The notes: a model not told the origin generated them from the sequence alone. 13,323 bases of DNA from JAZQLP01 sp045629205 (GCA_045629205.1 JAZQQT010000062.1:1-13323); one strand, 5' to 3'; positions 7,286 to 13,323 are shown, numbered from the stretch's first letter. Translations and numbers: made by a program.

Positions 7286-8414
7286 GATCCGCTTCCGTAT
7301 ACTTTCTGATTACCCGCTCGGTGGCATTTTTAAGATAAACATATCCGTTTGCGATCGAGTCTTCAAGTGTGACTCCGGGCGCGATTTCTTCTATGAACGC
7401 AGCGTTTTGCGGGATACCGTCAATATCTTTTTTACCGCAAAGGACACCTATGGGGATTCCTGCGCTTCTAACCGACAATCCCGAAAAAACCTTGCCGTTA
7501 AGACTCTGGCTGTCAAATTTTCCTTCTCCGAAAAGAATGAGTGAAGCGCCTTCTTTGTTTTTGTCAAAATCAGCAAGTTCAAGGATTGTTTCGATACCGG
7601 GCTTTAATTCTGCGTTAAAGAAAACGGATGCGCCTGCGCCCATTCCCCCGGCGGCGCCGCCGCCCTGCATTTCCGAAATATCGGTTCCGAAATTCTTCTT
7701 TACTGCTTCGGCAAAATTTCTCAGCCCTTCGTCCAGTATTTCAACTTCTTCCGGTGTCGCGCCTTTTTGCGGGGAATAAACGTATGCAGCGCCTTGCTTG
7801 CCGTATAACGTATTTTTTACGTCACATAGGATTGTGAATCGGCATCCGTCAAGCTTTTCTTTTATTTTATCGGTGTATATTTTGTCGATTGATTTCAGTC
7901 CTGAACCGCATAATGGGATATCGTTCCCGTCTTTATCAAAAAATTCTGCGCCCAGCGCGGCGGCTGCCCCTATACCTGCGTCGGTAGAGCTTGTTCCTCC
8001 TATACCCATTATGATGTGCTTCGCGCCCTGTTCAATGGCTGCCTTTATCAGTGTTCCCGTTCCGAAAGAGGAGGCGTAAAGCGCTTCTTTTCTTTCCGAA
8101 AGACCTGTTGCCGTCGCCATTTCGAGAACGGCGGTTTTCTTTTCTTCAAACCATGCAAAATAACCTTTTTTTTCATTTCCGTATGAGTCGGTTATATCTG
8201 CAAAAATTTTCTCTCCTCCCGGCATGAAAGACAAAAAAGTGTCTGTTGTTCCTTCACCGCCGTCGGCGATCGGTAATCGGACAATGTTTTCGGGAGATAT
8301 TCCTGCGTTGATCAGTCCCTCCTCCATTGCGGAGCAGGCCTGCGCGGAAGTCATGCTGCCTTTGAAACTGTCCGGAGCGCATATGATTTTGACTTTTGAT
8401 AAATCGGTTGTCAT
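7269..8414 (-). CDS. glxK: Glycerate kinase, GlxK/GarK family
   Basis: The protein has 381 residues, the normal length for family-1 glycerate kinases, which phosphorylate D-glycerate and link glyoxylate, tartronate or serine breakdown to glycolysis. Visible signatures are APDSFKGS (13-20), IADGGEGT (49-56), GIGGTSSTDAGIGAAAALG (137-155), GGGAAGGMGAG (251-261) and GEGKFDSQS (297-305). The product form (2- or 3-phosphoglycerate) cannot be told from sequence. An AAGGAA ribosome site lies before the ATG. It is the first gene of the glxK-rsuA-acyltransferase operon; a clear promoter was not found in the 95-base gap upstream, which also contains the terminator of the preceding gene. Confidence 0.95.
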   Translation of the reverse strand: MTTDLSKVKIICAPDSFKGSMTSAQACSAMEEGLINAGISPENIVRLPIADGGEGTTDTFLSFMPGGEKIFADITDSYGNEKKGYFAWFEEKKTAVLEMATATGLSERKEALYASSFGTGTLIKAAIEQGAKHIIMGIGGTSSTDAGIGAAAALGAEFFDKDGNDIPLCGSGLKSIDKIYTDKIKEKLDGCRFTILCDVKNTLYGKQGAAYVYSPQKGATPEEVEILDEGLRNFAEAVKKNFGTDISEMQGGGAAGGMGAGASVFFNAELKPGIETILELADFDKNKEGASLILFGEGKFDSQSLNGKVFSGLSVRSAGIPIGVLCGKKDIDGIPQNAAFIEEIAPGVTLEDSIANGYVYLKNATERVIRKYTEADHGKKA

Positions 8415-8452
8415 ACTTTATTCCTTATATATGAATGTCGTTTTCAAAACTA

Positions 8453-8477
8453 AAGCCGTCATAAAAAATGACGGCTT
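8453..8477 (-). terminator. Intrinsic terminator downstream of the zinc-ribbon gene
   Basis: The 10-bp repeat AAGCCGTCAT / ATGACGGCTT has a 5-base loop. On the minus strand it is followed by TTTAGTTTTG; on the plus strand by GTTTTTT. It lies 32 bases after the stop of the zinc-ribbon gene and just before glxK, separating the two units. Confidence 0.8.
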
Positions 8478-8509
8478 GTTTTTTGCACGGAAAAAATGAT
8501 TAAGAAAGA

Positions 8510-8788
8510 TTACTGAGCGTCTTTCATTTTAGCGAAACATTCGCTGCAGTAGATTGGTCTGTCGTCTTTGGGCTGGAAGGGAACTTTAGCTTCTTTTCCG
8601 CAGCTTGCGCAAACGCCTACAAACATTTCTCTGTTGCCTCTTGCGTTGGCTTTTTTAGCAGCTCTGCATTCTTTGCAGCATTTGGGTTCGTTCTGGAAAC
8701 CTTTTTCTGCATAGAATTCCTGTTCGCCAGCTGTAAAGATAAAGGTCTGACCGCATTCTTTACAAGTTAATTCTTTGTCCTGAAACAT
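8510..8788 (-). CDS. Small double zinc-ribbon protein
   Basis: The 92-residue protein has two zinc-binding halves. The first has CxxC at 9-12 and CCxxC at 37-41 (KCCKEC). The second has CASC at 60-63 and CSEC at 81-84, with the conserved linker GKEAKVPFQPKDDRPIYC. This matches a widespread family of 'zinc-ribbon domain containing' proteins in Firmicutes and other phyla, whose role (likely nucleic-acid or protein binding) is not established. A GAGGT ribosome site lies 6-7 bases before the ATG. It is preceded by a 222-base non-coding stretch and followed by a terminator, so it is probably a single-gene unit or a distal part of the sigma-factor transcript. Confidence 0.9.
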   Translation of the reverse strand: MFQDKELTCKECGQTFIFTAGEQEFYAEKGFQNEPKCCKECRAAKKANARGNREMFVGVCASCGKEAKVPFQPKDDRPIYCSECFAKMKDAQ

Positions 8789-9010
8789 TTTTTTACCTCT
8801 TTTAAGTGCCTTTCGGCTGTATATGTGAGCCCATGATCGGAATCACACCGATCCGATTGAAAATTTACCGATAACATTTACTTGTCGGTATGCTTTTCCG
8901 CAGGTACTGCAGTCTTTCCGTGCAAAAACCATTTACCTCGAAATTGCGCAGACATTCTGGATGTTTTAGCAAAGTATTTCAATTGAGTTACTAAGGGCAT
9001 GTATTATAAA
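8789..9010 (-). other. 222-base leader/intergenic region with two small hairpins
   Basis: This lies between the sigma-factor stop and the zinc-ribbon start. On the minus strand it can form TACCGA/TCGGTA (8866-8871 with 8885-8890) and GATCGG/CCGATC (8835-8840 with 8848-8853), the latter 46 bases before the start codon. No recognised riboswitch and no clear -35/-10 pair were found. A 29-codon frame (8843-8932, minus) with a CSTCG motif is present but poorly supported. Confidence 0.4.
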
Positions 9011-9523
9011 TTAACAGCCGTATATTTTTTTCAGTTTTTTTTTGATTTTTAATAGGGTATTATCTATTTTTTTTATGCTTAATCCGGTTTTTTCAGCCAT
9101 TGCCGCATAACTGAGTCCGTTGATATACATATCAAATATCTCGGCTTCTGTTGAGGATATCTCCTTCTGCAGCTTTTTTAATGTTTCTTCAATGGCTGTT
9201 CTTGTAACAACTGTTTCTTCCATATTCGTGTTATCGTCCGGCTCGAAGCCGTCTTCAAACTCAGTTGTATGCAGATTTCTGTTCTTTATCCGTCTCAGCT
9301 CGCTGTATATCCTGTTTCTTATACATGTCTTGGCAAAGGGCGGAAAAGGACCGTATTCCGGAACGTATTCACGATAGGCGGTAAATAATCCGATTCGGCC
9401 TTCCTGCTCGAGATCGTCGTGATAACAGCTTGGAAAGGGTGCTACGGCAGACCGGATTGCCGGCATATACTTTACGATAAGTTCACCGAAATCCGGCATC
9501 GCGGTATCATGTTCTTTATCCAT
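9011..9523 (-). CDS. Short stand-alone sigma-70-family RNA polymerase sigma factor
   Basis: The 170-residue protein has region 2 at about 14-83, including HDDLEQEGRIGLFTAYREY (35-53) and FAKTCIRNRIYSELRRIKN (63-81), and a region 4 helix-turn-helix at about 113-167 (LSYAAMAEKTGLSIKKIDNTL). Regions 1.1 and 3 are missing. The core resembles the Spo0H/SigH type more than classical extracytoplasmic-function factors. An AGAAGGG ribosome site lies 8 bases before the ATG. No anti-sigma gene is adjacent. Only about 45 bases separate its ATG from the upstream terminator hairpin and no obvious promoter fits there, so read-through or a promoter overlapping the hairpin may control it. The regulon is unknown. 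Confidence 0.9.
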   Translation of the reverse strand: MDKEHDTAMPDFGELIVKYMPAIRSAVAPFPSCYHDDLEQEGRIGLFTAYREYVPEYGPFPPFAKTCIRNRIYSELRRIKNRNLHTTEFEDGFEPDDNTNMEETVVTRTAIEETLKKLQKEISSTEAEIFDMYINGLSYAAMAEKTGLSIKKIDNTLLKIKKKLKKIYGC

Positions 9524-9568
9524 AAACAGAGCCCTTCTGATCTGATTTTCACCGTTAAAAACAAAATC

Positions 9569-9599
9569 CCACCCGACTCGTCATAAACGAGTCGAGTGG
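9569..9599 (-). terminator. Intrinsic terminator of the ABC ATPase gene
   Basis: A 13-position stem with one mismatch (CCAC-C-CGACTCGT against ACGAGTCG-A-GTGG) and a 5-base loop. On the minus strand it is followed by GATTTTGTTTTTAAC, a good U-tract. It lies 51 bases after the ATPase stop and 45 bases before the sigma-factor ATG. Confidence 0.85.
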
Positions 9600-9649
9600 C
9601 ATGATATTATATCTCGGCAGAGGTGAAAAAAGACATTGTATACCTGTAA

Positions 9650-10771
9650 TCAGTTGATAATTGTTTCTTCTGTATCAATGTCAAAGAGATGAATCTTGGA
9701 CATATCAAGAGCGACTTTAATAACGTCACCGGGTTTTGCTTTGGAGTAGGGTGAAACTCTTGCCGTGAACTTATTATCTTTGATGTCAAGATAAAGGTAT
9801 GTTTCGGAACCCATCTGTTCAACGACTTCAACGTTGACCGTGATAACGGATTCGTTGAATTTTTCGAGCATTTCTTCTTCGTCGTAGATAGCTTCGGGAC
9901 GGATACCCAGAATTACCTGTTTTCCGCCGTAGCTCATCAGCTTATCATAGTTTTCGGTAAGAACCTTTTCCTTGGGAATCTTAAGCGAGAAATCAGCGAA
10001 ATTAACGAGCACGTCATCGGCTCTCTTTGTTAATTTTGCTTCGATGAAGTTCATCTGGGGAGATCCGATAAATCCGGCAACGAAGAGGTTGCAGGGGCTG
10101 TCATAAAGGATCTGAGGTGTGTCGCATTGCTGGATAAGACCGTCTTTCATAACAACGATTCTGTCGGCCATTGTCATAGCTTCGGTCTGGTCGTGAGTAA
10201 CGTAAATAAATGTTGTTCCGAGTTTGAGGTGCAGTTTTGAAAGCTCGGTTCTCATCTGAGCACGGAGTTTAGCATCCAGGTTGGAAAGAGGTTCGTCAAG
10301 TAAGAAAACCTTAGGCTCACGAACTATTGCACGACCGAGTGCAACACGCTGTTTCTGACCGCCTGACAAAGCCTTGGGTCTTCTGTCGAGAAGATGAGCG
10401 ATGTCAAGGATACGGGCAGCTTCGTCAACACGTCTCTTGATTTCTTCTTTGGAAACCTTACGGAGTTTAAGACCGAATGCCATATTTTCAAATACGGTCA
10501 TATGCGGATAAAGCGCATAGTTCTGGAAAACCATTGCTATATCTCTTTCCTTAGGAGCAACGTCGTTAACGATTCTTTCGTCAATATAAAGCTCGCCCTC
10601 TGAAATTTCTTCCAGACCGGCAATCATTCTTAATGTTGTGGACTTTCCGCAACCGGAAGGACCTACGAGAACGATAAATTCCTTATCTTTTATTTTAAGA
10701 TTGAAATCAGAAACGGCGCGAACACCGCCTTGATAAATCTTACCGATGTGTTTTAATACAACTCCGGCCAA
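9650..10771 (-). CDS. msmX: Carbohydrate ABC importer ATPase, MsmX/MsmK/UgpC type
   Basis: I place the start at a TTG (10769-10771), 7 bases after a GGAGG site, giving 373 residues beginning MAGVVLKHIGKIY as in the family; a longer frame to 10816 adds 15 residues with no similarity. Motifs: Walker A GPSGCGKST (37-45), Q-loop Gln83, signature LSGGQ (135-139), Walker B VFLLDE (155-160) with Glu160, D-loop SNLD, H-loop His193, then a C-terminal TOBE/MalK-type regulatory domain (about 240-373). It energises sugar importers on the inner membrane face. No permease or binding protein is adjacent, so it is an orphan ATPase that probably serves several importers elsewhere, as MsmX does in Bacillus. 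Confidence 0.93.
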   Translation of the reverse strand: MAGVVLKHIGKIYQGGVRAVSDFNLKIKDKEFIVLVGPSGCGKSTTLRMIAGLEEISEGELYIDERIVNDVAPKERDIAMVFQNYALYPHMTVFENMAFGLKLRKVSKEEIKRRVDEAARILDIAHLLDRRPKALSGGQKQRVALGRAIVREPKVFLLDEPLSNLDAKLRAQMRTELSKLHLKLGTTFIYVTHDQTEAMTMADRIVVMKDGLIQQCDTPQILYDSPCNLFVAGFIGSPQMNFIEAKLTKRADDVLVNFADFSLKIPKEKVLTENYDKLMSYGGKQVILGIRPEAIYDEEEMLEKFNESVITVNVEVVEQMGSETYLYLDIKDNKFTARVSPYSKAKPGDVIKVALDMSKIHLFDIDTEETIIN

Positions 10772-10868
10772 AACAATACCTCCGTGATTGTGAATCGGAT
10801 ATGCCGATTTCACCAATTAATATTTACAATAAAATAATATCATAATCCTTGTTTTTTGCATAGATGGA

Positions 10869-10906
10869 ATATTAACCGAAAAGCGTAGTGTTGTTTTGGT
10901 TAATAT
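10869..10906. repeat. Inverted repeat upstream of the ABC ATPase gene
   Basis: Perfect 9-bp arms ATATTAACC (10869-10877) and GGTTAATAT (10898-10906) are separated by 20 bases; inner AAAA/TTTT tracts can add four pairs with a bulge. It lies about 100 bases before the ATPase start and 65 after the proC stop. There is no U-tract on either strand, so an operator or transcript-end structure is more likely than a standard terminator. Confidence 0.55.
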
Positions 10907-10970
10907 GCACAAAAACAATGACGATAATATGCTCTTTGAATAAAATAAATCAGATGTTTTCGGAAACGGA

Positions 10971-11783
10971 TTACTCTGCGTCTGCTTCTTTTTCGAGCTC
11001 TGCGGTTCTTTTTGTGCAGGCAAGCATTGCGTCTCCGACAGCCTGGGCAAAGTTTTTCTTTTCAAGAAATTCAACGGCTCTTTCCGTGGTCCCTCTTGGA
11101 CGGCAGACTTTTTTGATGAGGGTCTCTATGTCGTCATCGGAGCTTTCTATCATTTCGACCGAACCTTTGATTGTGTCGAGAACGAGTCTTTCGGCTGCGT
11201 TTTTGTCTATTCCCTGTGCAATTGCTCCGTCAACCATAGCTTTGTAAAGCATATAGATATAAGCGGGACCGGATCCGTTTACGGAAACGACCTCGTTCAT
11301 CTTTTCTTCCGGAAGGATCTCAACGAGTCCCGCGGAGGAAAAGATTTCTCTTATTGTGTTGAATTCATTGTATGTTATCGGCATTGAATAAGAAATTGCG
11401 GTCGCGCCTTTTCCGAGACTTATCGGGGTGTTCGGCATTGCTCTTACGACTTTGCATTCTTTACCGATTATACTTTTGATATAATTGATGGATATGCCTG
11501 CGGCAACGCTCACCAAAACGTTTTTCATGGTTACCGCGGGAGCGATTCTTTCAAGAACTTTTTTAAGATTGTTCGGCTTGACTGTAAGAAAAACGATATC
11601 GGCAAATCTTACAACGTCGGCTTCGCTTTTAACGAACGTGAAACCTTCGTTTCTCATTTTGTCTCTTTTGAGTGTGTCTATGTCATAAAGGAATATTGCG
11701 TTTTTATCGATTTTGCCGTTCAACGAAGCCAGCAGAGCCTGTGCCATATTGCCTACGCCGATAAAACCTACCGAGTATTTCAT
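10971..11783 (-). CDS. proC: Pyrroline-5-carboxylate reductase
   Basis: ProC catalyses the last step of proline synthesis, NAD(P)H-dependent reduction of pyrroline-5-carboxylate. I use the ATG at 11783 (270 residues) because AAAGGAG lies 6 bases before it and the protein then starts MKYSVGFIGVGNMAQALL; the longer frame to 11855 would run through the promoter. The Rossmann motif GVGNMA is at 9-14, VKPNN at 68-72, RAMPNTP at 114-120, and the dimerisation domain NGSGPAYIYMLYKAMVDGA at 169-187. The usual SPGGTT substrate-site motif reads RPRGTT (228-233), a notable variation. The C-terminal tail is charged. It appears monocistronic, divergent from the NYN gene, with no clear terminator after it. 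Confidence 0.95.
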   Translation of the reverse strand: MKYSVGFIGVGNMAQALLASLNGKIDKNAIFLYDIDTLKRDKMRNEGFTFVKSEADVVRFADIVFLTVKPNNLKKVLERIAPAVTMKNVLVSVAAGISINYIKSIIGKECKVVRAMPNTPISLGKGATAISYSMPITYNEFNTIREIFSSAGLVEILPEEKMNEVVSVNGSGPAYIYMLYKAMVDGAIAQGIDKNAAERLVLDTIKGSVEMIESSDDDIETLIKKVCRPRGTTERAVEFLEKKNFAQAVGDAMLACTKRTAELEKEADAE

Positions 11784-11826
11784 GTTAACTCCTTTCAAAC
11801 AGTAACGGATAAAATATTTCTTAATA

Positions 11827-11855
11827 AGTGTATAATATAAAAACGGAATTGTCAA
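11827..11855 (-). promoter_or_regulatory. Likely sigma-A promoter of proC
   Basis: On the minus strand a perfect -35 TTGACA (11850-11855) is followed after 17 bases by TACACT (11827-11832). An alternative -10, TATACA, lies two bases closer. The leader would be about 35-40 bases. Confidence 0.65.
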
Positions 11856-11904
11856 GTGCTGTGATTGATTTTTTATCTTATATTTTACTCTTTTACTTTT
11901 TTTG

Positions 11905-11933
11905 TTGACTTTTCGGATTTAATGTGCTAAAAT
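11905..11933 (+). promoter_or_regulatory. Likely sigma-A promoter of the NYN gene
   Basis: TTGACT (11905-11910), a 17-base spacer and TAAAAT (11928-11933) match the consensus at 10 of 12 positions. The predicted start near 11940 leaves fewer than ten bases before the first GTG. Confidence 0.75.
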
Positions 11934-11945
11934 CTCGGCGGAAAG

Positions 11946-12794
11946 GTGGTGAAAGATATAAGTATATTCGCAAAAACACAGGATAGCATTAACGATAAAA
12001 CAGCAAAAAACAAATCAAAAGCGATGGTTTTTGTCGATTACGAGCATTGGTATATCTCGCTTCACAGAATGTTTGAGATAAAACCAAATCTCAAAGACTG
12101 GAAAACGGAACTCGACAAAAGGTTCGATGTTAAAGAAATAATGTTTTTTGCCGATTTTTCAAATCAGAGCTTGGCAAACGAAATACCTCGCATAAGAGAG
12201 ATAACCAACACGATAATTTATACGGCGCCGACGGGAACCGGCACACATAAAAAAGATTTTACCGATTTTATCATGCTTGATTATATTTACAGAAAAGCGA
12301 TGTCGGAAAAGAATATAGATACTTTTATTATTTTCTCCGGCGACGGTCATTTCAGCTCGGTTGTAACTTTTTTAAGGAATGATCTTAAAAAAGAGGTAGG
12401 GATTTACGGCGTAAAAGATGCATTCAGTTCTCAGCTTCAGAGCATCGCTTCTTGGACGGAAACGGTTCCGGGCGAGCTTGATATTTTCAGACCGTATTAC
12501 GAAAAAATATTTACGGCAATAAAAAGTCGGGAAGGGTATAAGCCCACCCGCAAAGAAATAATTAAAAAAGTTCTCGAAAACGGCAGAGGTAATAAGCTGA
12601 TAGCCGAAACCGCAATGGATAAATTGATTGAGAAAAATTATATTGTAAATAAAGATGTGCATCTTGACGGTAAGCAGACGATAAGTGCTGTTATAGTAAA
12701 TTGGAAAAAAGCGGAGGAAGACGGATTTTATAGCGAAAAGCACGATGAAATAGATGAAGTTTCCCGTCTCCGAAAAATAATCAGCTCAAAATAA
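11946..12794 (+). CDS. NYN/PIN-like domain protein with C-terminal winged-helix-like region, putative ribonuclease
   Basis: The protein has 282 residues from the first GTG. Residues about 26-165 are a NYN (LabA/DUF88-type) PIN-like fold: AMVFVDYEHWY with Asp31, KKDFTDFIMLDY with Asp107 and Asp112, and FIIFSGDGHFSSVV with Asp133, the acidic set expected to bind metal. The usual Asn of the first motif (VDxxN) is replaced, and SGDGHF differs from the common SGDSDF. Residues about 185-255 (YKPTRKEIIKKVLENG... AMDKLIEKNYIV) look like a winged helix, as in NYN proteins joined to OST-HTH-like modules. Acting on RNA is the family expectation, not shown here. Start choice is uncertain: GTG codons at 11946 and 11949 lie inside an SD-like AAGGTGGTGA. 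No partner or antitoxin gene is adjacent; a terminator follows. Confidence 0.85.
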   Translation: MVKDISIFAKTQDSINDKTAKNKSKAMVFVDYEHWYISLHRMFEIKPNLKDWKTELDKRFDVKEIMFFADFSNQSLANEIPRIREITNTIIYTAPTGTGTHKKDFTDFIMLDYIYRKAMSEKNIDTFIIFSGDGHFSSVVTFLRNDLKKEVGIYGVKDAFSSQLQSIASWTETVPGELDIFRPYYEKIFTAIKSREGYKPTRKEIIKKVLENGRGNKLIAETAMDKLIEKNYIVNKDVHLDGKQTISAVIVNWKKAEEDGFYSEKHDEIDEVSRLRKIISSK

Positions 12795-12805
12795 AGTTAT
12801 CCCGT

Positions 12806-12843
12806 AATAACGGCGGCAGACGGACTGCTGCCGTTATTTTTTT
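12806..12843 (+). terminator. Intrinsic terminator of the NYN gene
   Basis: A 14-bp stem (AATAACGGCGGCAG against CTGCTGCCGTTATT, one G-U pair) with a 5-base loop runs into seven T. It starts 12 bases after the stop codon and insulates the tRNA operon. Confidence 0.93.
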
Positions 12844-12883
12844 GTCGTCATAAAATGTTCACAACTTTTTTTGCGATTGGGTA

Positions 12884-12912
12884 TTGACAATATGGCGGAC
12901 GTGTGGTATTAT
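12884..12912 (+). promoter_or_regulatory. Sigma-A promoter of the tRNA operon
   Basis: TTGACA (12884-12889), a 17-base spacer and TATTAT (12907-12912). The predicted start near 12919 is about 25 bases before the first tRNA. Confidence 0.85.
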
Positions 12913-12943
12913 AGTTAAGCCGACGCAAAAATTGTGTTCGCAC

Positions 12944-13019
12944 GGGAGTTTAGCTCAGCTGGGAGAGCATCTGCCTTACAAGCAGAGGGTCACAGGTTCG
13001 AGTCCTGTAACTCCCACCA
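12944..13019 (+). tRNA. tRNA-Val (anticodon TAC)
   Basis: 76 bases including the encoded CCA. The acceptor stem is GGGAGTT/AACTCCC with discriminator A. The anticodon stem TCTGC/GCAGA encloses CTTACAA with TAC at 12977-12979. The T loop has GGTTCGAGT. First of four co-oriented tRNA genes. Confidence 0.97.
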
Positions 13020-13027
13020 TTGTAAAT

Positions 13028-13104
13028 GGCTTGGTAGTTCAGCTGGTTAGAACGCCGCCCTGTCACGGCGGAGGTCGAGGGTTCGAATCCCTTCCAAGTC
13101 GCCA
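13028..13104 (+). tRNA. tRNA-Asp (anticodon GTC)
   Basis: 77 bases including CCA. The acceptor stem is GGCTTGG/CCAAGTC with one G-U pair and discriminator G, an Asp identity base. The anticodon loop is CTGTCAC with GTC at 13062-13064. It is 8 bases after tRNA-Val. Confidence 0.97.
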
Positions 13105-13111
13105 TTTTTTT

Positions 13112-13187
13112 GCCTCTGTAGCTCAGTTGGTAGAGCAGGGGACTGAAAATCCCCGTGTCGTTGGTTCGATTCCGACCGGAGGCACCA
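13112..13187 (+). tRNA. tRNA-Phe (anticodon GAA)
   Basis: 76 bases including CCA. The acceptor stem is GCCTCTG/CGGAGGC with one wobble pair and discriminator A. The anticodon stem GGGGA/TCCCC encloses CTGAAAA with GAA at 13145-13147. It is 7 bases after tRNA-Asp. Confidence 0.97.
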
Positions 13188-13217
13188 TCTCCGACCCGAC
13201 AACGAGCGGAGATAAAT

Positions 13218-13293
13218 GCGGAATTAGCTCATCTGGTAGAGCGCGACCTTGCCAAGGTCGAGGTAGCGGGTTCGAGCCCCGTATTCCGCTCCA
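13218..13293 (+). tRNA. tRNA-Gly (anticodon GCC)
   Basis: 76 bases including CCA. The acceptor stem is GCGGAAT/ATTCCGC with discriminator T (U), typical of bacterial Gly tRNAs. The anticodon stem CGACC/GGTCG encloses TTGCCAA with GCC at 13251-13253. The 30-base spacer after tRNA-Phe carries a 6-bp inverted repeat (TCTCCG / CGGAGA). Confidence 0.97.
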
Positions 13294-13323
13294 ACAAAAA
13301 CCCCACATTTGTCTACCAAGACA

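Noticed and set aside
8843..8932. 29-codon minus-strand frame with CSTCG
   Set aside because: The ribosome-site-like GAGGT is only two bases from the ATG and the frame is too short to call; kept only as part of a finding.
9650..10816. Longer start for the ABC ATPase at 10816
   Set aside because: The GGAGG site and family N-terminus point to the TTG at 10771; the extra 15 residues contain the ribosome site itself.
10971..11855. Longer proC start at 11855
   Set aside because: The extra 24 residues cross the predicted promoter and ribosome site; the family start is at 11783.
13188..13212. 6-bp inverted repeat in the tRNA-Phe/tRNA-Gly spacer as a terminator
   Set aside because: No T-run follows and the tRNA-Gly gene starts 6 bases later; at most a processing structure.
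13123..13308. 61-codon minus-strand frame across tRNA-Phe and tRNA-Gly
   Set aside because: It is the antisense of two tRNA genes; the GIEPTTRGFSVPCSTN-type peptide is a well-known false gene in databases.
1..13323. CRISPR arrays, insertion sequences, phage genes, attachment sites or defence systems
   Set aside because: I looked for repeated spacers, transposase or integrase motifs and terminal repeats flanking genes and found none; the tRNA genes are intact with no visible duplicated 3' ends.

Overview
This window looks like chromosomal DNA from a low-to-moderate GC, Gram-positive-type bacterium, most likely class Clostridia (Oscillospirales/Ruminococcaceae-like; inferred). The signs are a prolipoprotein and a surface protein with a sortase-type NPKTA tail, strong GGAGG-type ribosome binding sites, sigma-A-like TTGACA/TATAAT promoters, many intrinsic terminators, an MsmX-type orphan sugar ATPase, and the rplU-rpmA-obg ribosome block.

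Left part, minus strand, 1-3851: a consensus promoter at 3822-3851 drives rplU (L21) and rpmA (L27). A strong hairpin follows, then the obg GTPase gene. 39 bases downstream of obg starts a large lipoprotein of pectate-lyase-like parallel beta-helix type that runs off the left edge (588 codons visible). Firmicutes usually carry a small protease gene (prp) between rplU and rpmA and make L27 with a cleavable N-terminal extension; both are absent here.

Plus strand, 4055-5323: a monocistronic, apparently very highly expressed secreted protein. It has a perfect promoter (TTGACA-17-TATAAT), a GGAGG site, a signal peptide, a unique domain, a Pro/Glu/Gln-rich spacer made of four 18-bp repeats, an NPKTA wall-anchor-like tail and two tandem terminators.

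Minus strand, 5331-8414: a translationally coupled three-gene operon of glycerate kinase (glxK), an RsuA-type 16S pseudouridine synthase, and a stand-alone acyltransferase/condensation-fold protein with the HxxxDG motif. Upstream on the same strand lie a small double zinc-ribbon protein (8510-8788), a short stand-alone sigma-70-type factor (9011-9523), an intrinsic terminator, an MsmX/UgpC-type carbohydrate ABC ATPase (start corrected to a TTG at 10771) and proC (start corrected to 11783).

Right part, plus strand, 11905-13323: a NYN/PIN-like putative ribonuclease with a C-terminal winged-helix-like segment, transcribed divergently from proC with an extremely short leader. Its terminator is followed by a consensus promoter driving a tRNA operon, Val(TAC)-Asp(GTC)-Phe(GAA)-Gly(GCC), all with encoded CCA. 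The window ends just after the Gly gene, inside what looks like the first half of a hairpin.

Most of the window is housekeeping DNA. I see no CRISPR array, insertion sequence, prophage, defence island or other clearly new system. The least explained items are the surface protein, the acyltransferase-like protein, the sigma factor and the NYN protein.
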